Positions 17,415-24,650 of a DNA stretch of 38,391 nt are shown here, piece by piece. Each line of letters starts with the position of its first letter. The stretch's first letter is position 1. The translations under genes and the position numbers were made by a program. Origin of the DNA: Candidatus Cloacimonetes bacterium 4572_55 (lineage in GTDB: Bacteria > 4572-55); the NCBI GenBank assembly GCA_002084765.1, contig NBMB01000016.1, forward strand, positions 1 through 38,391, given 5' to 3'. The notes beneath the pieces are model-generated. The model saw only the letters and a list, made by a program, of their open reading frames with translations, was not told the DNA's origin and searched no databases.

Positions 17415-18397
17415 TTGTTCCTCTTTTTGATTCTTTTTGTGAGAGACCGAAAGACCATTCCGATTTTGACAGAATACCCCAGCAAAAAATCTCTGATATG
17501 GATCGGCTTGCGATTTTGCGGATGCACCTGAATAATCCGAATCGGATCGCTCCCGGTGGCGACGAGTATTCCTCGCTTTTTGTCGATCTCAAGGATGGTC
17601 CCGGGTGCCACTTGCTTGATATTACACCATATTTTACCTGATTCTCGCCGGGTGCGGACAATCTTCACACGGAGATTGAGATCGGATAATTCCGTGCCCA
17701 GCCCAGGTTTTGGAGAGAAGGCTCTGACGCGATCATGGATTTTTCGATCGGTTTCTGACCAATCTGCCAATTGGTCCTCTTTGATAATTTTTGGGGCGTA
17801 TGAGGCTTGCTCATGATCCTGAGAAACAGGAGAGGCCTCTCCATTTTCTATGATATCCAACGTCTGCATGAGCGCGTCTGCTCCGAGATGCGACAGCCGC
17901 TCCGATAACTCTTCTCCGGTCTCGTCCGGATCGATATCCGTCTCCCGCTTCAGAAGAATATCGCCGGTATCCATACCCCGATCCATCTGCATAACTGTGA
18001 CGCCGGTTTTCTCATCGTTAGAAAAAAGCGCGGCCTGGATCGGAGCCGCGCCGCGATAGCCGGGGAGCAGTGACGCGTGAACATTGACGCATCCGAATCG
18101 GGGTAGCGTAAGTATCCGTCGCTTCAAGATATGCCCATACGCGACAACGACGATAAGATCGGGTTGTTTCTCGGACAGCATGTCCGAAAATATCCGACGA
18201 TTCGGCTTCTCCGGCTGCCAAACTGGAATATTTTTCTCCAGCGCAACCTGTTTGACCGGCGGCGCGTGCATCTTCCGACCTCGACCCTTACGTCTGTCCG
18301 GCTGACATACGCTGCCGATCACATCATGTTTGGATTCGATCAACGCCCGCAGCGTATTAACCGCAAAATCAGGCGTTCCCATGAAAATAATACGCAT
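17411..18397 (-). CDS. fmt: Methionyl-tRNA formyltransferase
   Basis: Fmt formylates the initiator Met-tRNA using 10-formyl-tetrahydrofolate. The 328-residue sequence starts MRIIFMGTPDFAV, has the loop QPDRRKGRGRKM that contacts the tRNA, the catalytic region VNVHASLLPGYRGAAPIQAA (Asn and His), VMQMDRGMDTGDIL (Asp), and a C-terminal OB-like domain with VRAFSPKPG. Length is about fifteen residues over the usual 310-315, from a basic tail (KRIKKRNK). The stop of def touches its start, and its own stop overlaps the next gene. The def-fmt pair is widely conserved because deformylase reverses this modification on finished proteins. Confidence 0.96.
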   Translation of the reverse strand: MRIIFMGTPDFAVNTLRALIESKHDVIGSVCQPDRRKGRGRKMHAPPVKQVALEKNIPVWQPEKPNRRIFSDMLSEKQPDLIVVVAYGHILKRRILTLPRFGCVNVHASLLPGYRGAAPIQAALFSNDEKTGVTVMQMDRGMDTGDILLKRETDIDPDETGEELSERLSHLGADALMQTLDIIENGEASPVSQDHEQASYAPKIIKEDQLADWSETDRKIHDRVRAFSPKPGLGTELSDLNLRVKIVRTRRESGKIWCNIKQVAPGTILEIDKKRGILVATGSDPIRIIQVHPQNRKPIHIRDFLLGYSVKIGMVFRSLTKRIKKRNK

Positions 18398-18934
18398 CTA
18401 GCCATCCGATTTTTTGCGCGCGTTTGAGGAAACTTGCCATTTTTTCAATAAAAATTTCCGCTTTAGAGGATGGATATAATCGATAAAAAGCGTGCCTTTC
18501 ATATGATCGATCTCATGTTGCAGTGCCCGAGCCAGAATCCCGTCAGCTTCCAGCGTCATTGGGTTGCCTTCGATGTCCAGGGCGGCGACAGTCACCAGAG
18601 CTGGACGTTCGATATCCAGGTACAGATCGGGAAAACTGAGACAGCCCTCCTGTATCACAACCTTTTCCTTACCCACTTTGACAATTTCCGGGTTTATCAA
18701 AGCAAACGGCTCTGCGTTTTCATCGAACGAAGACACGTCGATCATAATGATCCGCTCCAGACGGTTTACCTGTTGCGCTGCGAGACCGATGCCATTGTTC
18801 TCTCTCATCGTCTCGATCATGTCGTGAGCCAACTTTTTTATACTCGCCGATTCTTTCAGATCCGTTGGATCTATCCGCTTTCCTGCTTTCCGCAAAATAC
18901 GATCGCCATAATAGACGATGGGTAATAAAGCCAT
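18398..18934 (-). CDS. def: Peptide deformylase
   Basis: Removes the N-formyl group from nascent proteins; a metal enzyme. All three signature boxes are present: GIGLAAQQVN (box 1), EGCLSFP with the metal-binding Cys (box 2) and QHEIDHMKG with two His and the catalytic Glu (box 3). AGGTGG lies five bases before the ATG at 18932-18934, giving 178 residues and the usual MALLPIVYYGD opening; a GTG three codons earlier falls in the binding site. It directly abuts fmt, and yajC lies 29 bases upstream. Confidence 0.96.
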   Translation of the reverse strand: MALLPIVYYGDRILRKAGKRIDPTDLKESASIKKLAHDMIETMRENNGIGLAAQQVNRLERIIMIDVSSFDENAEPFALINPEIVKVGKEKVVIQEGCLSFPDLYLDIERPALVTVAALDIEGNPMTLEADGILARALQHEIDHMKGTLFIDYIHPLKRKFLLKKWQVSSNARKKSDG

Positions 18935-18963
18935 AGTGTCCACCTATCGTGGTAAAATCATCC

Positions 18964-19275
18964 TTACTTACCTTTTTTCAGACGTAGTGCCACCTGTTTG
19001 TCAAATTCAATTTTTGTGTGATCATCCACCCGAAGAATCATGGTTTTATCCCGCGTTTGCGTCACCACGCCATGAATTCCACTCTGAGTGACCACTCGGT
19101 CTCCTTTTTTCAGACTGGAGATCAATTTTTCTTGTTCTTTTTGCTGACGGCGTTGGGGCTGGATCAAAAATACCCAGAAAATGACCACGATGATACCGAT
19201 AAATATCACATTATACATCGGGTTTCCCTGTTGCGCGCCGCCGCCGCCTGCCATTGCCCATACTTCAGTTACCAT
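18964..19275 (-). CDS. yajC: Sec translocase accessory subunit YajC
   Basis: A 103-residue inner-membrane protein that associates with SecDF in the Sec translocon. It has a short glycine-rich periplasmic N-terminus (AMAGGGGAQQGNP), one membrane helix (VIFIGIIVVIFWVFLIQ), the hallmark QPQRRQQKEQEKLISSLKKG junction, then a cytosolic domain with GDRVVTQSGIHGVV and ending in lysines. It heads the minus-strand operon yajC-def-fmt-foldase-ctpA-GT2, downstream of the promoter at 19409-19436. secD and secF, its usual neighbours, are not in the window. Confidence 0.95.
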   Translation of the reverse strand: MVTEVWAMAGGGGAQQGNPMYNVIFIGIIVVIFWVFLIQPQRRQQKEQEKLISSLKKGDRVVTQSGIHGVVTQTRDKTMILRVDDHTKIEFDKQVALRLKKGK

Positions 19276-19351
19276 AAATCCCCACCATTTTCCTTCATTT
19301 TAAAGCCCATACGTTGGAGGTCAAAATCTATAAGATTTGGGTCCTCAACTG

Positions 19352-19391
19352 ATCAAAATATATCAAAATATATCCAAATATATCAAAATAT
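19352..19391. repeat. Four tandem copies of a 10-bp AT-rich unit
   Basis: The unit ATCAAAATAT is repeated four times with one change (ATCCAAATAT in the third). It lies between the yajC promoter and the yajC start, so it will be in the 5' leader or close to the transcription start. The ten-base period equals one helical turn, as in intrinsically bent DNA, but the A-tracts are short. Confidence 0.6.
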
Positions 19392-19408
19392 ACCGATCAG
19401 TATATACT

Positions 19409-19436
19409 AATATATTTGGATAAAGAGTAATGTCAA
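19409..19436 (-). promoter_or_regulatory. Promoter of the yajC-def-fmt operon
   Basis: On the minus strand TTGACA (19431-19436) is followed after 16 bases by TATATT (19409-19414), a near-consensus sigma-70-type promoter about 130 bases before the yajC start. The DNA just downstream is AT-rich and contains the 10-bp tandem repeat. Confidence 0.6.
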
Positions 19437-19474
19437 GAATTTTCAGTATCGCTTTTCTCTTCGAGGTCGTTTAA

Positions 19475-22400
19475 TCAAAATTGGGCATGCAACTTCATCT
19501 CCCCCTCGTGCAGAATCGATTCTTCCGGATCTTTGGATCCAGAATAGTGAACCGACAGCGTCAAATCGGTAAAAAATCGATAGTTGAAACTACCGCGCCA
19601 GTTCCATGTCTGACCTGGCTTATAACTCCCTCGAATCGAATAGGGCAAATTTGCGTCCTGATTCAACTGCACGGATTGTTGAGAGACCCAGATTTGCAAA
19701 CGACTCTTTCGATTTGGCGACCAACTCACTGTGGGTTTAAGGCTCCATGAGAACGCGTCTGCGGGCTTGTCATAAGACACATCGTCAACTGTCAACTGAG
19801 CTGCTTTTATCTCCACGCCATACTCCCATCTTAGAGAAGTCCGCCGTGTGGTCTCGATATCCACACCCCATTCATCCACCTCAGATTCCTCTCCACGCTC
19901 GATCACCGACTCTGTTTTCCGTTCATATTTTCCTCTGAGAGTAGCGGTCCACGTTGCCGCGATATGGCTCTTGATCTGAGCTTGATAATGATGCCGCTCT
20001 TTTTCCTCATGCCGGGTGACATACTGGTTGATTTCATCATCTTGATACCGGTAACGCAGTTCGATGGATCCCCGCCTATTGCTCGGAAAAAAGGTCACAG
20101 TTTCTTCCACCGACAGCCGCCCTCGCAGAGTGGTCTCATCTTGTTGAAATTTTCGCCAATTCAGAAAATAGATCGCTGCGCGGTCGGTTTCCCGAGTCTC
20201 CTCTTGCACCCGCAGCCACAGGTCGCTTTTGAACTGACGCCAGAGCCGAGGGGTTCCTGTTCGATACGGCTCGACTTTTATCCGAAGGCTTGCGCGCAAA
20301 TCGACCGTTTGCTCAGCATCGCCCACCTGCTCGGTACGACGATAGTAATCCCCATTCGGATCAAAATAATAGATATCGCTCATCGCGTCGTAACTGTAAT
20401 CGCCCTGACCTTCTCCGACAAAAAGAAATTCCTCTGCCCGACGTTGGACCGCTTTGTTTGTCGCTCGATAATTGCACAAAATCGAAAAAAATCGATTTTT
20501 TGACCTATAGCGGGTCTTAGAATCGATGAGATAAAAATGACTCTCTTCGCCTCCTTCGGCTGGGTATCGTACCCAACGGGCTTGCGCTTCCGCCTGAAAA
20601 GAGATCGATCGATAATCGGGAATTGACACCCGATATATTTGGTTCCAGGCTCTGATTTGATCCTGCCATTGACCCAATGTGGAGTCAAAATTTTGATCGG
20701 ATCGATTGGAAACCGTGACCGAACCGCTCCACTTTTTCAGATTTTTTGTCAAAAGACCGATCTTCCAGAGCCGATAGGTATCATCGGTTTGGGACGTAGT
20801 TTGTCCTTGATCACGAAAGAGCCGATCGGTCTTTTGCCTATGAAAATCAACGGAAGAAGAGAGCTTCCACACGCTGTAACTTATCCTCCCAACCTCTTTC
20901 CATCGCTTTATTTCCGCTGTCTGATTTACGCTCCGGTTGCGCTCCAGGACGACCTGAATATGCGGAGCGGAAGTCGGCTGAATATGCAGACCGAGTGATT
21001 GTAGCCGCGCGTCTTTGTCATCGCCTTGCTCAATAAATCCGAAACTTCCGGTCGCGGACAGCGCAGAGATCGGACGATAGCCGGTCTTGACCTCGTATAC
21101 GCTCTCCGGCTCATTTTCAGCCGCGGATAGATTCCATCGACGATCCCGTTCGCTGTCGTCGAGCCGGCCTAACGGCGAAAAATTGGCAGAGGTATATCTG
21201 GCTTTTGCCTTCATATCGATATGTCCCAACCCAATCGGCAAGTGCTCCATATTGGCTTTCAGAAAAAAACCGACGCCGTTATTGTCCCCGTCGTCTTGAT
21301 CCGAAAAGATATTTTGGTCAGATTGCGAGATCGCCATCTCTCCTGTGAGCGATAGGTTGCCCGTATCCAGCCGCAGATCACAATCCACGAGCCGTTTCCG
21401 ACGCGGGAGCGGGAGAAATAGAACCGCCGCGTAATCCCCCTGATTTTCTCCGACATATTCATAATAAATTCCCACCGGACTGCGCGCATAGTCCCCGTTC
21501 TCGGCTCCCACATAGCTGAAACGGACTTGATACGCGCCTGCAGAATCGCTCCCCGCATAGACATAATAGGATTCGCCGCTCTCCTCGTCAACAACGAGAT
21601 CATACTCTCCCTGACCCCTTGTTGCGCCATCTCGCGTTGCCTGCAAAGGATCGTCGCCCGCGGATCGCAAAGCCGCCCGATCCTCGTCGGTCAAAACCAA
21701 CTCGATAGGACGTTCTTTGTTGTCGCTTTCCTGAGCCGCCGCTATACCTAACTTCAGCCAGTTTCCGAACAGTTGAAAACCGCCGGTCGCCGCGTAAAAA
21801 CCGCGATTATAAGTTTGGTTTGAATATTGAAAATCAACCGAAATACGACTCTGCGAGTTGACCATCCGATGTTGGGTAAAAGTGATCTCCGAGGCTGCGT
21901 AATCAATTGTATAATCCCCACTTTCTCCCCGTCGCATTTTTTCCCCGTCAATCCGAATCTCCTCAGTGCCAGCCAACACGACCAGGTCGTCGGAGCCATC
22001 CTTTGCCGTTAGCTGATAAGGACCTTGGTTCCCCTCCTGACCAAAAAAATCGTTGGTATGATACTCGCCTCTGGAAACCGCGGCGGCAATCGTAAAATTT
22101 CCCCATGGGTATGTTCCATCTCCCCGAACGCCCTGCACATCTCGACGATAGTCAGCCAACTCGGTCTCATGAAAATGGATGTCAAAATCGCCGAATGTGC
22201 CTTGAAGACGAGGGCTTTTGATTCGGATCAATATCTTATCCAGCTCTTCTAATTCCGTGGTATTTCCCTCAGGCTGAATCGGCGAATTTTCATCGGTCAG
22301 AAGTGCTGTTACCTCCACATCTTTCCCCACCCGCCCGGTCAGATTCACCCGCAGGTTCTGCTCCAGAGTCATATCTTGGTTGCTTCCCACTTGCAGACTG

Positions 22401-22858
22401 AGGGTTTTGCTTCCGGTAATATTGAGGCTGGCGTCGTCAGACCAGGAACTTGCTGACTGCTTCACGCGTTTTGACCCTGATATTCTCTTTTTCGCTTTAC
22501 GAAAAGTGTGGGGGTGAATCGGTCGAAAACGATGAGAACTCTCCCACGATATTCGCGGAAGATAGCGATACCAGACTAAGATCGTGTCGTCGAGCGATTC
22601 GAAAAAGTGAATCTTTCCCTGAGAATAATCGATCCGGTATGTTGTGAATAGGCTGTCGTTTCGGAAGATTTTCTCAGAGCCGGGGATCACGGGTCTGCGG
22701 GATAATTGCAATGAATCTATTTGTTGGAGATAAAAAATTTGGGATATTTCAAAAAGAGAAGTGCTCGATTCGGTCACGTCGTCCGCGTGAGCAACCGCTA
22801 TGAAGAGGAAAACGCATTTTATCAAAAATAGAGGGGTGAGAAGCCTGATTTTGGGCAA
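19475..22858 (-). CDS. Very large outer-membrane beta-barrel protein
   Basis: Residues just after the start form a signal peptide (PKIRLLTPLFLIKCVFLFI, then AVAHA). The mature protein of about 1,100 residues is rich in alternating polar/aromatic strands and ends in Phe (KLHAQF), the usual outer-membrane assembly signal. A well-ordered N-terminal part carries SLQVGSNQDMTLEQNLRVNL, LLTDENSPIQPEGNTTELEE and GTFGDFDIHFHETELADYRR, then GQEGNQGPYQLTAKDGSD. This layout is familiar from large uncharacterised FCB outer-membrane proteins and recalls SprA-type translocons, but I cannot assign it to SprA. Start: ATGs at 22918 and 22966 would bury the signal peptide and overlap trmL by 60-110 bases; a TTG at 22856-22858, one base after the trmL stop, places the signal peptide correctly. 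I prefer TTG; the start remains uncertain. Confidence 0.8.
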   Translation of the reverse strand: MPKIRLLTPLFLIKCVFLFIAVAHADDVTESSTSLFEISQIFYLQQIDSLQLSRRPVIPGSEKIFRNDSLFTTYRIDYSQGKIHFFESLDDTILVWYRYLPRISWESSHRFRPIHPHTFRKAKKRISGSKRVKQSASSWSDDASLNITGSKTLSLQVGSNQDMTLEQNLRVNLTGRVGKDVEVTALLTDENSPIQPEGNTTELEELDKILIRIKSPRLQGTFGDFDIHFHETELADYRRDVQGVRGDGTYPWGNFTIAAAVSRGEYHTNDFFGQEGNQGPYQLTAKDGSDDLVVLAGTEEIRIDGEKMRRGESGDYTIDYAASEITFTQHRMVNSQSRISVDFQYSNQTYNRGFYAATGGFQLFGNWLKLGIAAAQESDNKERPIELVLTDEDRAALRSAGDDPLQATRDGATRGQGEYDLVVDEESGESYYVYAGSDSAGAYQVRFSYVGAENGDYARSPVGIYYEYVGENQGDYAAVLFLPLPRRKRLVDCDLRLDTGNLSLTGEMAISQSDQNIFSDQDDGDNNGVGFFLKANMEHLPIGLGHIDMKAKARYTSANFSPLGRLDDSERDRRWNLSAAENEPESVYEVKTGYRPISALSATGSFGFIEQGDDKDARLQSLGLHIQPTSAPHIQVVLERNRSVNQTAEIKRWKEVGRISYSVWKLSSSVDFHRQKTDRLFRDQGQTTSQTDDTYRLWKIGLLTKNLKKWSGSVTVSNRSDQNFDSTLGQWQDQIRAWNQIYRVSIPDYRSISFQAEAQARWVRYPAEGGEESHFYLIDSKTRYRSKNRFFSILCNYRATNKAVQRRAEEFLFVGEGQGDYSYDAMSDIYYFDPNGDYYRRTEQVGDAEQTVDLRASLRIKVEPYRTGTPRLWRQFKSDLWLRVQEETRETDRAAIYFLNWRKFQQDETTLRGRLSVEETVTFFPSNRRGSIELRYRYQDDEINQYVTRHEEKERHHYQAQIKSHIAATWTATLRGKYERKTESVIERGEESEVDEWGVDIETTRRTSLRWEYGVEIKAAQLTVDDVSYDKPADAFSWSLKPTVSWSPNRKSRLQIWVSQQSVQLNQDANLPYSIRGSYKPGQTWNWRGSFNYRFFTDLTLSVHYSGSKDPEESILHEGEMKLHAQF

Positions 22859-22859
22859 A

Positions 22860-23390
22860 TTATTGATCCATTGCTTTTTCTCTTTCCAACCGACGATAAT
22901 AGGGATGGAGAATCGCATGATTTTGTCTGACAAGCTCCATGCAAGCAGAATGCACAGAACTCGCAAGATTGTAAGAACGAATCTGCCCGATTGTGGGAAA
23001 TTGCAGGGTTCGATCCGGATATTGATCTAACAATTCTTGAGGCAGACCTCTCGATTCGCTCCCGAAAATCAGATAATCGCCGAGCCGAAATGTAGCGGAA
23101 AAGTAGGGGGTTTTCGCGCCTTTGGTGAATAGGAAAAACCGTTTATCGTCAAGATGCAGATCGTTTGGATCTTCCATGCGCCGGACGCTGAGGCGCGACC
23201 AATAGTCCAGTCCGGCTCGTTTGAGATGATATTCATCAACGCTGAACCCCAGCCGACCCACAAGATAAAGACGACCGTTGATGCCCAATACGGTACGCCC
23301 AATATTGCCGGTATTGGGGGGGATCTCCGGCTCATACAGCACGACATTAACAATCGGAAAAGGAAGGGATTTTCGGTTTATGGGTTGCAT
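22860..23390 (-). CDS. trmL: tRNA (cytidine(34)-2'-O)-methyltransferase, SPOUT family
   Basis: TrmL methylates the ribose of the wobble base in certain tRNA-Leu species using S-adenosylmethionine bound in a trefoil knot. Motifs are NVVLYEPEIPPNTGNIGRT, GFSVDEYHLKRAGLDYW, YLIFGSESRGLP and the knot region GQIRSYNLASSVHSACMELV. At 176 residues it is slightly longer than the common 155-160, with extra residues at both ends. The last codons overlap the region just before the outer-membrane protein gene, which starts one base after its stop, so the two are probably coupled although their jobs look unrelated. Confidence 0.93.
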   Translation of the reverse strand: MQPINRKSLPFPIVNVVLYEPEIPPNTGNIGRTVLGINGRLYLVGRLGFSVDEYHLKRAGLDYWSRLSVRRMEDPNDLHLDDKRFFLFTKGAKTPYFSATFRLGDYLIFGSESRGLPQELLDQYPDRTLQFPTIGQIRSYNLASSVHSACMELVRQNHAILHPYYRRLEREKAMDQ

Positions 23391-23421
23391 TTTTCAGCCT
23401 GAACCATTTCTGAGACGATTC

Positions 23422-23464
23422 AAAAAAATTTAGACCTCACAAGTTTTCAAAACCTGTGAGGTCT
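23422..23464 (-). terminator. Terminator-like hairpin (AGACCTCACA palindrome) after the DUF4870 gene
   Basis: AGACCTCACA (23432-23441) and TGTGAGGTCT (23455-23464) are a perfect 10-bp inverted repeat, extended inward by TTTT/AAAA. On the minus strand it is followed by AAATTTTTTTG, so it fits a rho-independent terminator of the DUF4870 gene. It is the same palindrome family as 1567-1607. Confidence 0.6.
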
Positions 23465-23491
23465 TCTTCGTTTCAGCAAAAGATGAAAATA

Positions 23492-23917
23492 TTACAGATT
23501 CAACTTGACGACGATATCATAGACAAGAGGCATTTTCCACATTTCACCGTTAAGCGATTTGACAATGCCGATGATCGCCAATACAATCAAGGCAATCTGC
23601 GGAATCATAACCAATAGGGGGATAATGCAGGTCCACGAGAGAGCCATGCTGATAATGAATAAAATCAATTGTAAGCCGAACAAAACCATCCCCAGATTTG
23701 CATGGAACATGGTAAAGCGGTTTCCCTTTTGATCCTCCATTAAATAAGGAATAAACCACAAGAAAAAATAGGAAAGAACGGCAAAAATTTTCCCGTCTTC
23801 GATCTCCTTGGGACTTACATCGCCATCAGCAAAGTTCTTCGTCTGTTCTTGAGTTGGCGGAACTTCTTCCGTCGTCTCGTCGTCAGTCAGATTCTCATCT
23901 CTCAGTTCATCAATCAT
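23492..23917 (-). CDS. DUF4870 family membrane protein
   Basis: A 141-residue protein with an acidic, disordered N-terminus (residues 1-40) and three hydrophobic helices: IFAVLSYFFLWFIPYLM, MVLFGLQLILFIISMAL with WTCIIPLLVMIPQIALIVLA, and the tail. The FAVLSYF...P.....Q..N.F..FHA..G arrangement is characteristic of the DUF4870/TIC20-like family, whose function is not established. GGAGGAACC directly precedes the ATG. Downstream is the hairpin at 23422-23464; upstream, 176 bases away on the same strand, is the SelW-like gene. Confidence 0.85.
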   Translation of the reverse strand: MIDELRDENLTDDETTEEVPPTQEQTKNFADGDVSPKEIEDGKIFAVLSYFFLWFIPYLMEDQKGNRFTMFHANLGMVLFGLQLILFIISMALSWTCIIPLLVMIPQIALIVLAIIGIVKSLNGEMWKMPLVYDIVVKLNL

Positions 23918-24093
23918 GGTTCCTCCTTTATTATTTCATTATTATTTCAGCCGTATTATTCCAGCTATAATGATGTCAGTTGATTCGAATCGAACGCTAT
24001 TAGATAAATATTGGACAACCGGCTATTCGTCATTACGGCATATCGCATGAAAAGTTACCGATGTCGATCTTGTTCTATAAATTATGGTCTCGG

Positions 24094-24318
24094 TCAGGTT
24101 TTTGCCTCTATCAAATTGACAACCTCACCCGGTCCGGGAAAACGACCGAGCCGAGATTTTGAGAAAATCATTTGACTATCCAATTGAACCTCAAACGCCC
24201 CGCCTGAGCCTTTGATCAATTTTACATCGGCTCCGACTGCTTTTTTTAATTCCGCCGCCAAACTGGAAGCGCGTGGATAGTAGTTTCATTGCACACAATA
24301 TTCGATCGAAATTTTCAT
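24094..24318 (-). CDS. SelW-like (Rdx family) selenoprotein with a CxxU motif
   Basis: Not visible as an open frame because codon 11 is TGA. Read through, it encodes 74 residues: MKISIEYCVQ-U-NYYPRAS, SLAAELKKAVGADVKLIKG, SGGAFEVQLDSQMIFSKSRL and GRFPGPGEVVNLIEAKT, then a terminal TGA. This matches the Rdx (SelW/SelT/SelH) thioredoxin-fold family in every landmark: I-Y-C-x-x-U/C near the N-terminus, xxRAxxLAxEL, GxGGxFEV and the FSKxxxGRFPxPGEV ending. Cys8 and Sec11 form the redox pair. The family acts as small thiol-redox proteins with poorly defined partners. AAGGAG (24329-24334) lies ten bases before the ATG. It is transcribed towards the DUF4870 gene and away from the histidine kinase gene. 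With a Sec-type selD in the same window, Sec decoding is the natural reading rather than a pseudogene. Confidence 0.88.
24254..24270 (-). promoter_or_regulatory. Candidate bacterial SECIS hairpin of the SelW-like gene
   Basis: The mRNA after the UGA (24286-24288) can pair GCUUCCA (24264-24270) with UGGCGGC (24254-24260): six pairs including one U-G, one mismatch, and a GUU loop. The loop starts 23 bases after the UGA and begins with G, both as expected for bacterial SECIS elements. Folded by eye only. Confidence 0.45.
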
Positions 24319-24518
24319 TTTTACAAAACTCCTTTTCGTGATCAAAAAATACGAAAGCTCTCTACAAGGCAACTTGCAATATAACACATGACGATAAAAA
24401 TGGTTGCTTTATTTTGCCCAATCAATGACAACGTCTCAAACAAAATATTTTGTCTGCCAGTCCCTCTCCTCAGATTGAATGCAGGTTAGATTCGTCGCTT
24501 CTATCATATTCTTTTTAA

Positions 24519-24547
24519 TTGACAAATCTTTGGATGCATCATATCCT
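24519..24547 (+). promoter_or_regulatory. Candidate promoter of the receiver-histidine kinase gene
   Basis: TTGACA (24519-24524), 17 bases, then TATCCT (24542-24547), about 105 bases before the ATG at 24651. The -35 box is perfect and the -10 is fair. Otherwise I see nothing in the 332 bases between the SelW-like gene and the kinase gene. Confidence 0.5.
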
Positions 24548-24650
24548 TATTTTTATAGAATTAATAGAATTATCTCTGAAATTTTACGTATTTCTTGCAG
24601 ATAATTCCGAACCGAGATAACCGAGTTTGCTACTTGAAGGAGAAAATCCG

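Noticed and set aside
22859-22966. Start of the outer-membrane protein at 22918 or 22966
   Set aside because: Both overlap the conserved C-terminal region of trmL and leave a long charged stretch before the signal peptide.
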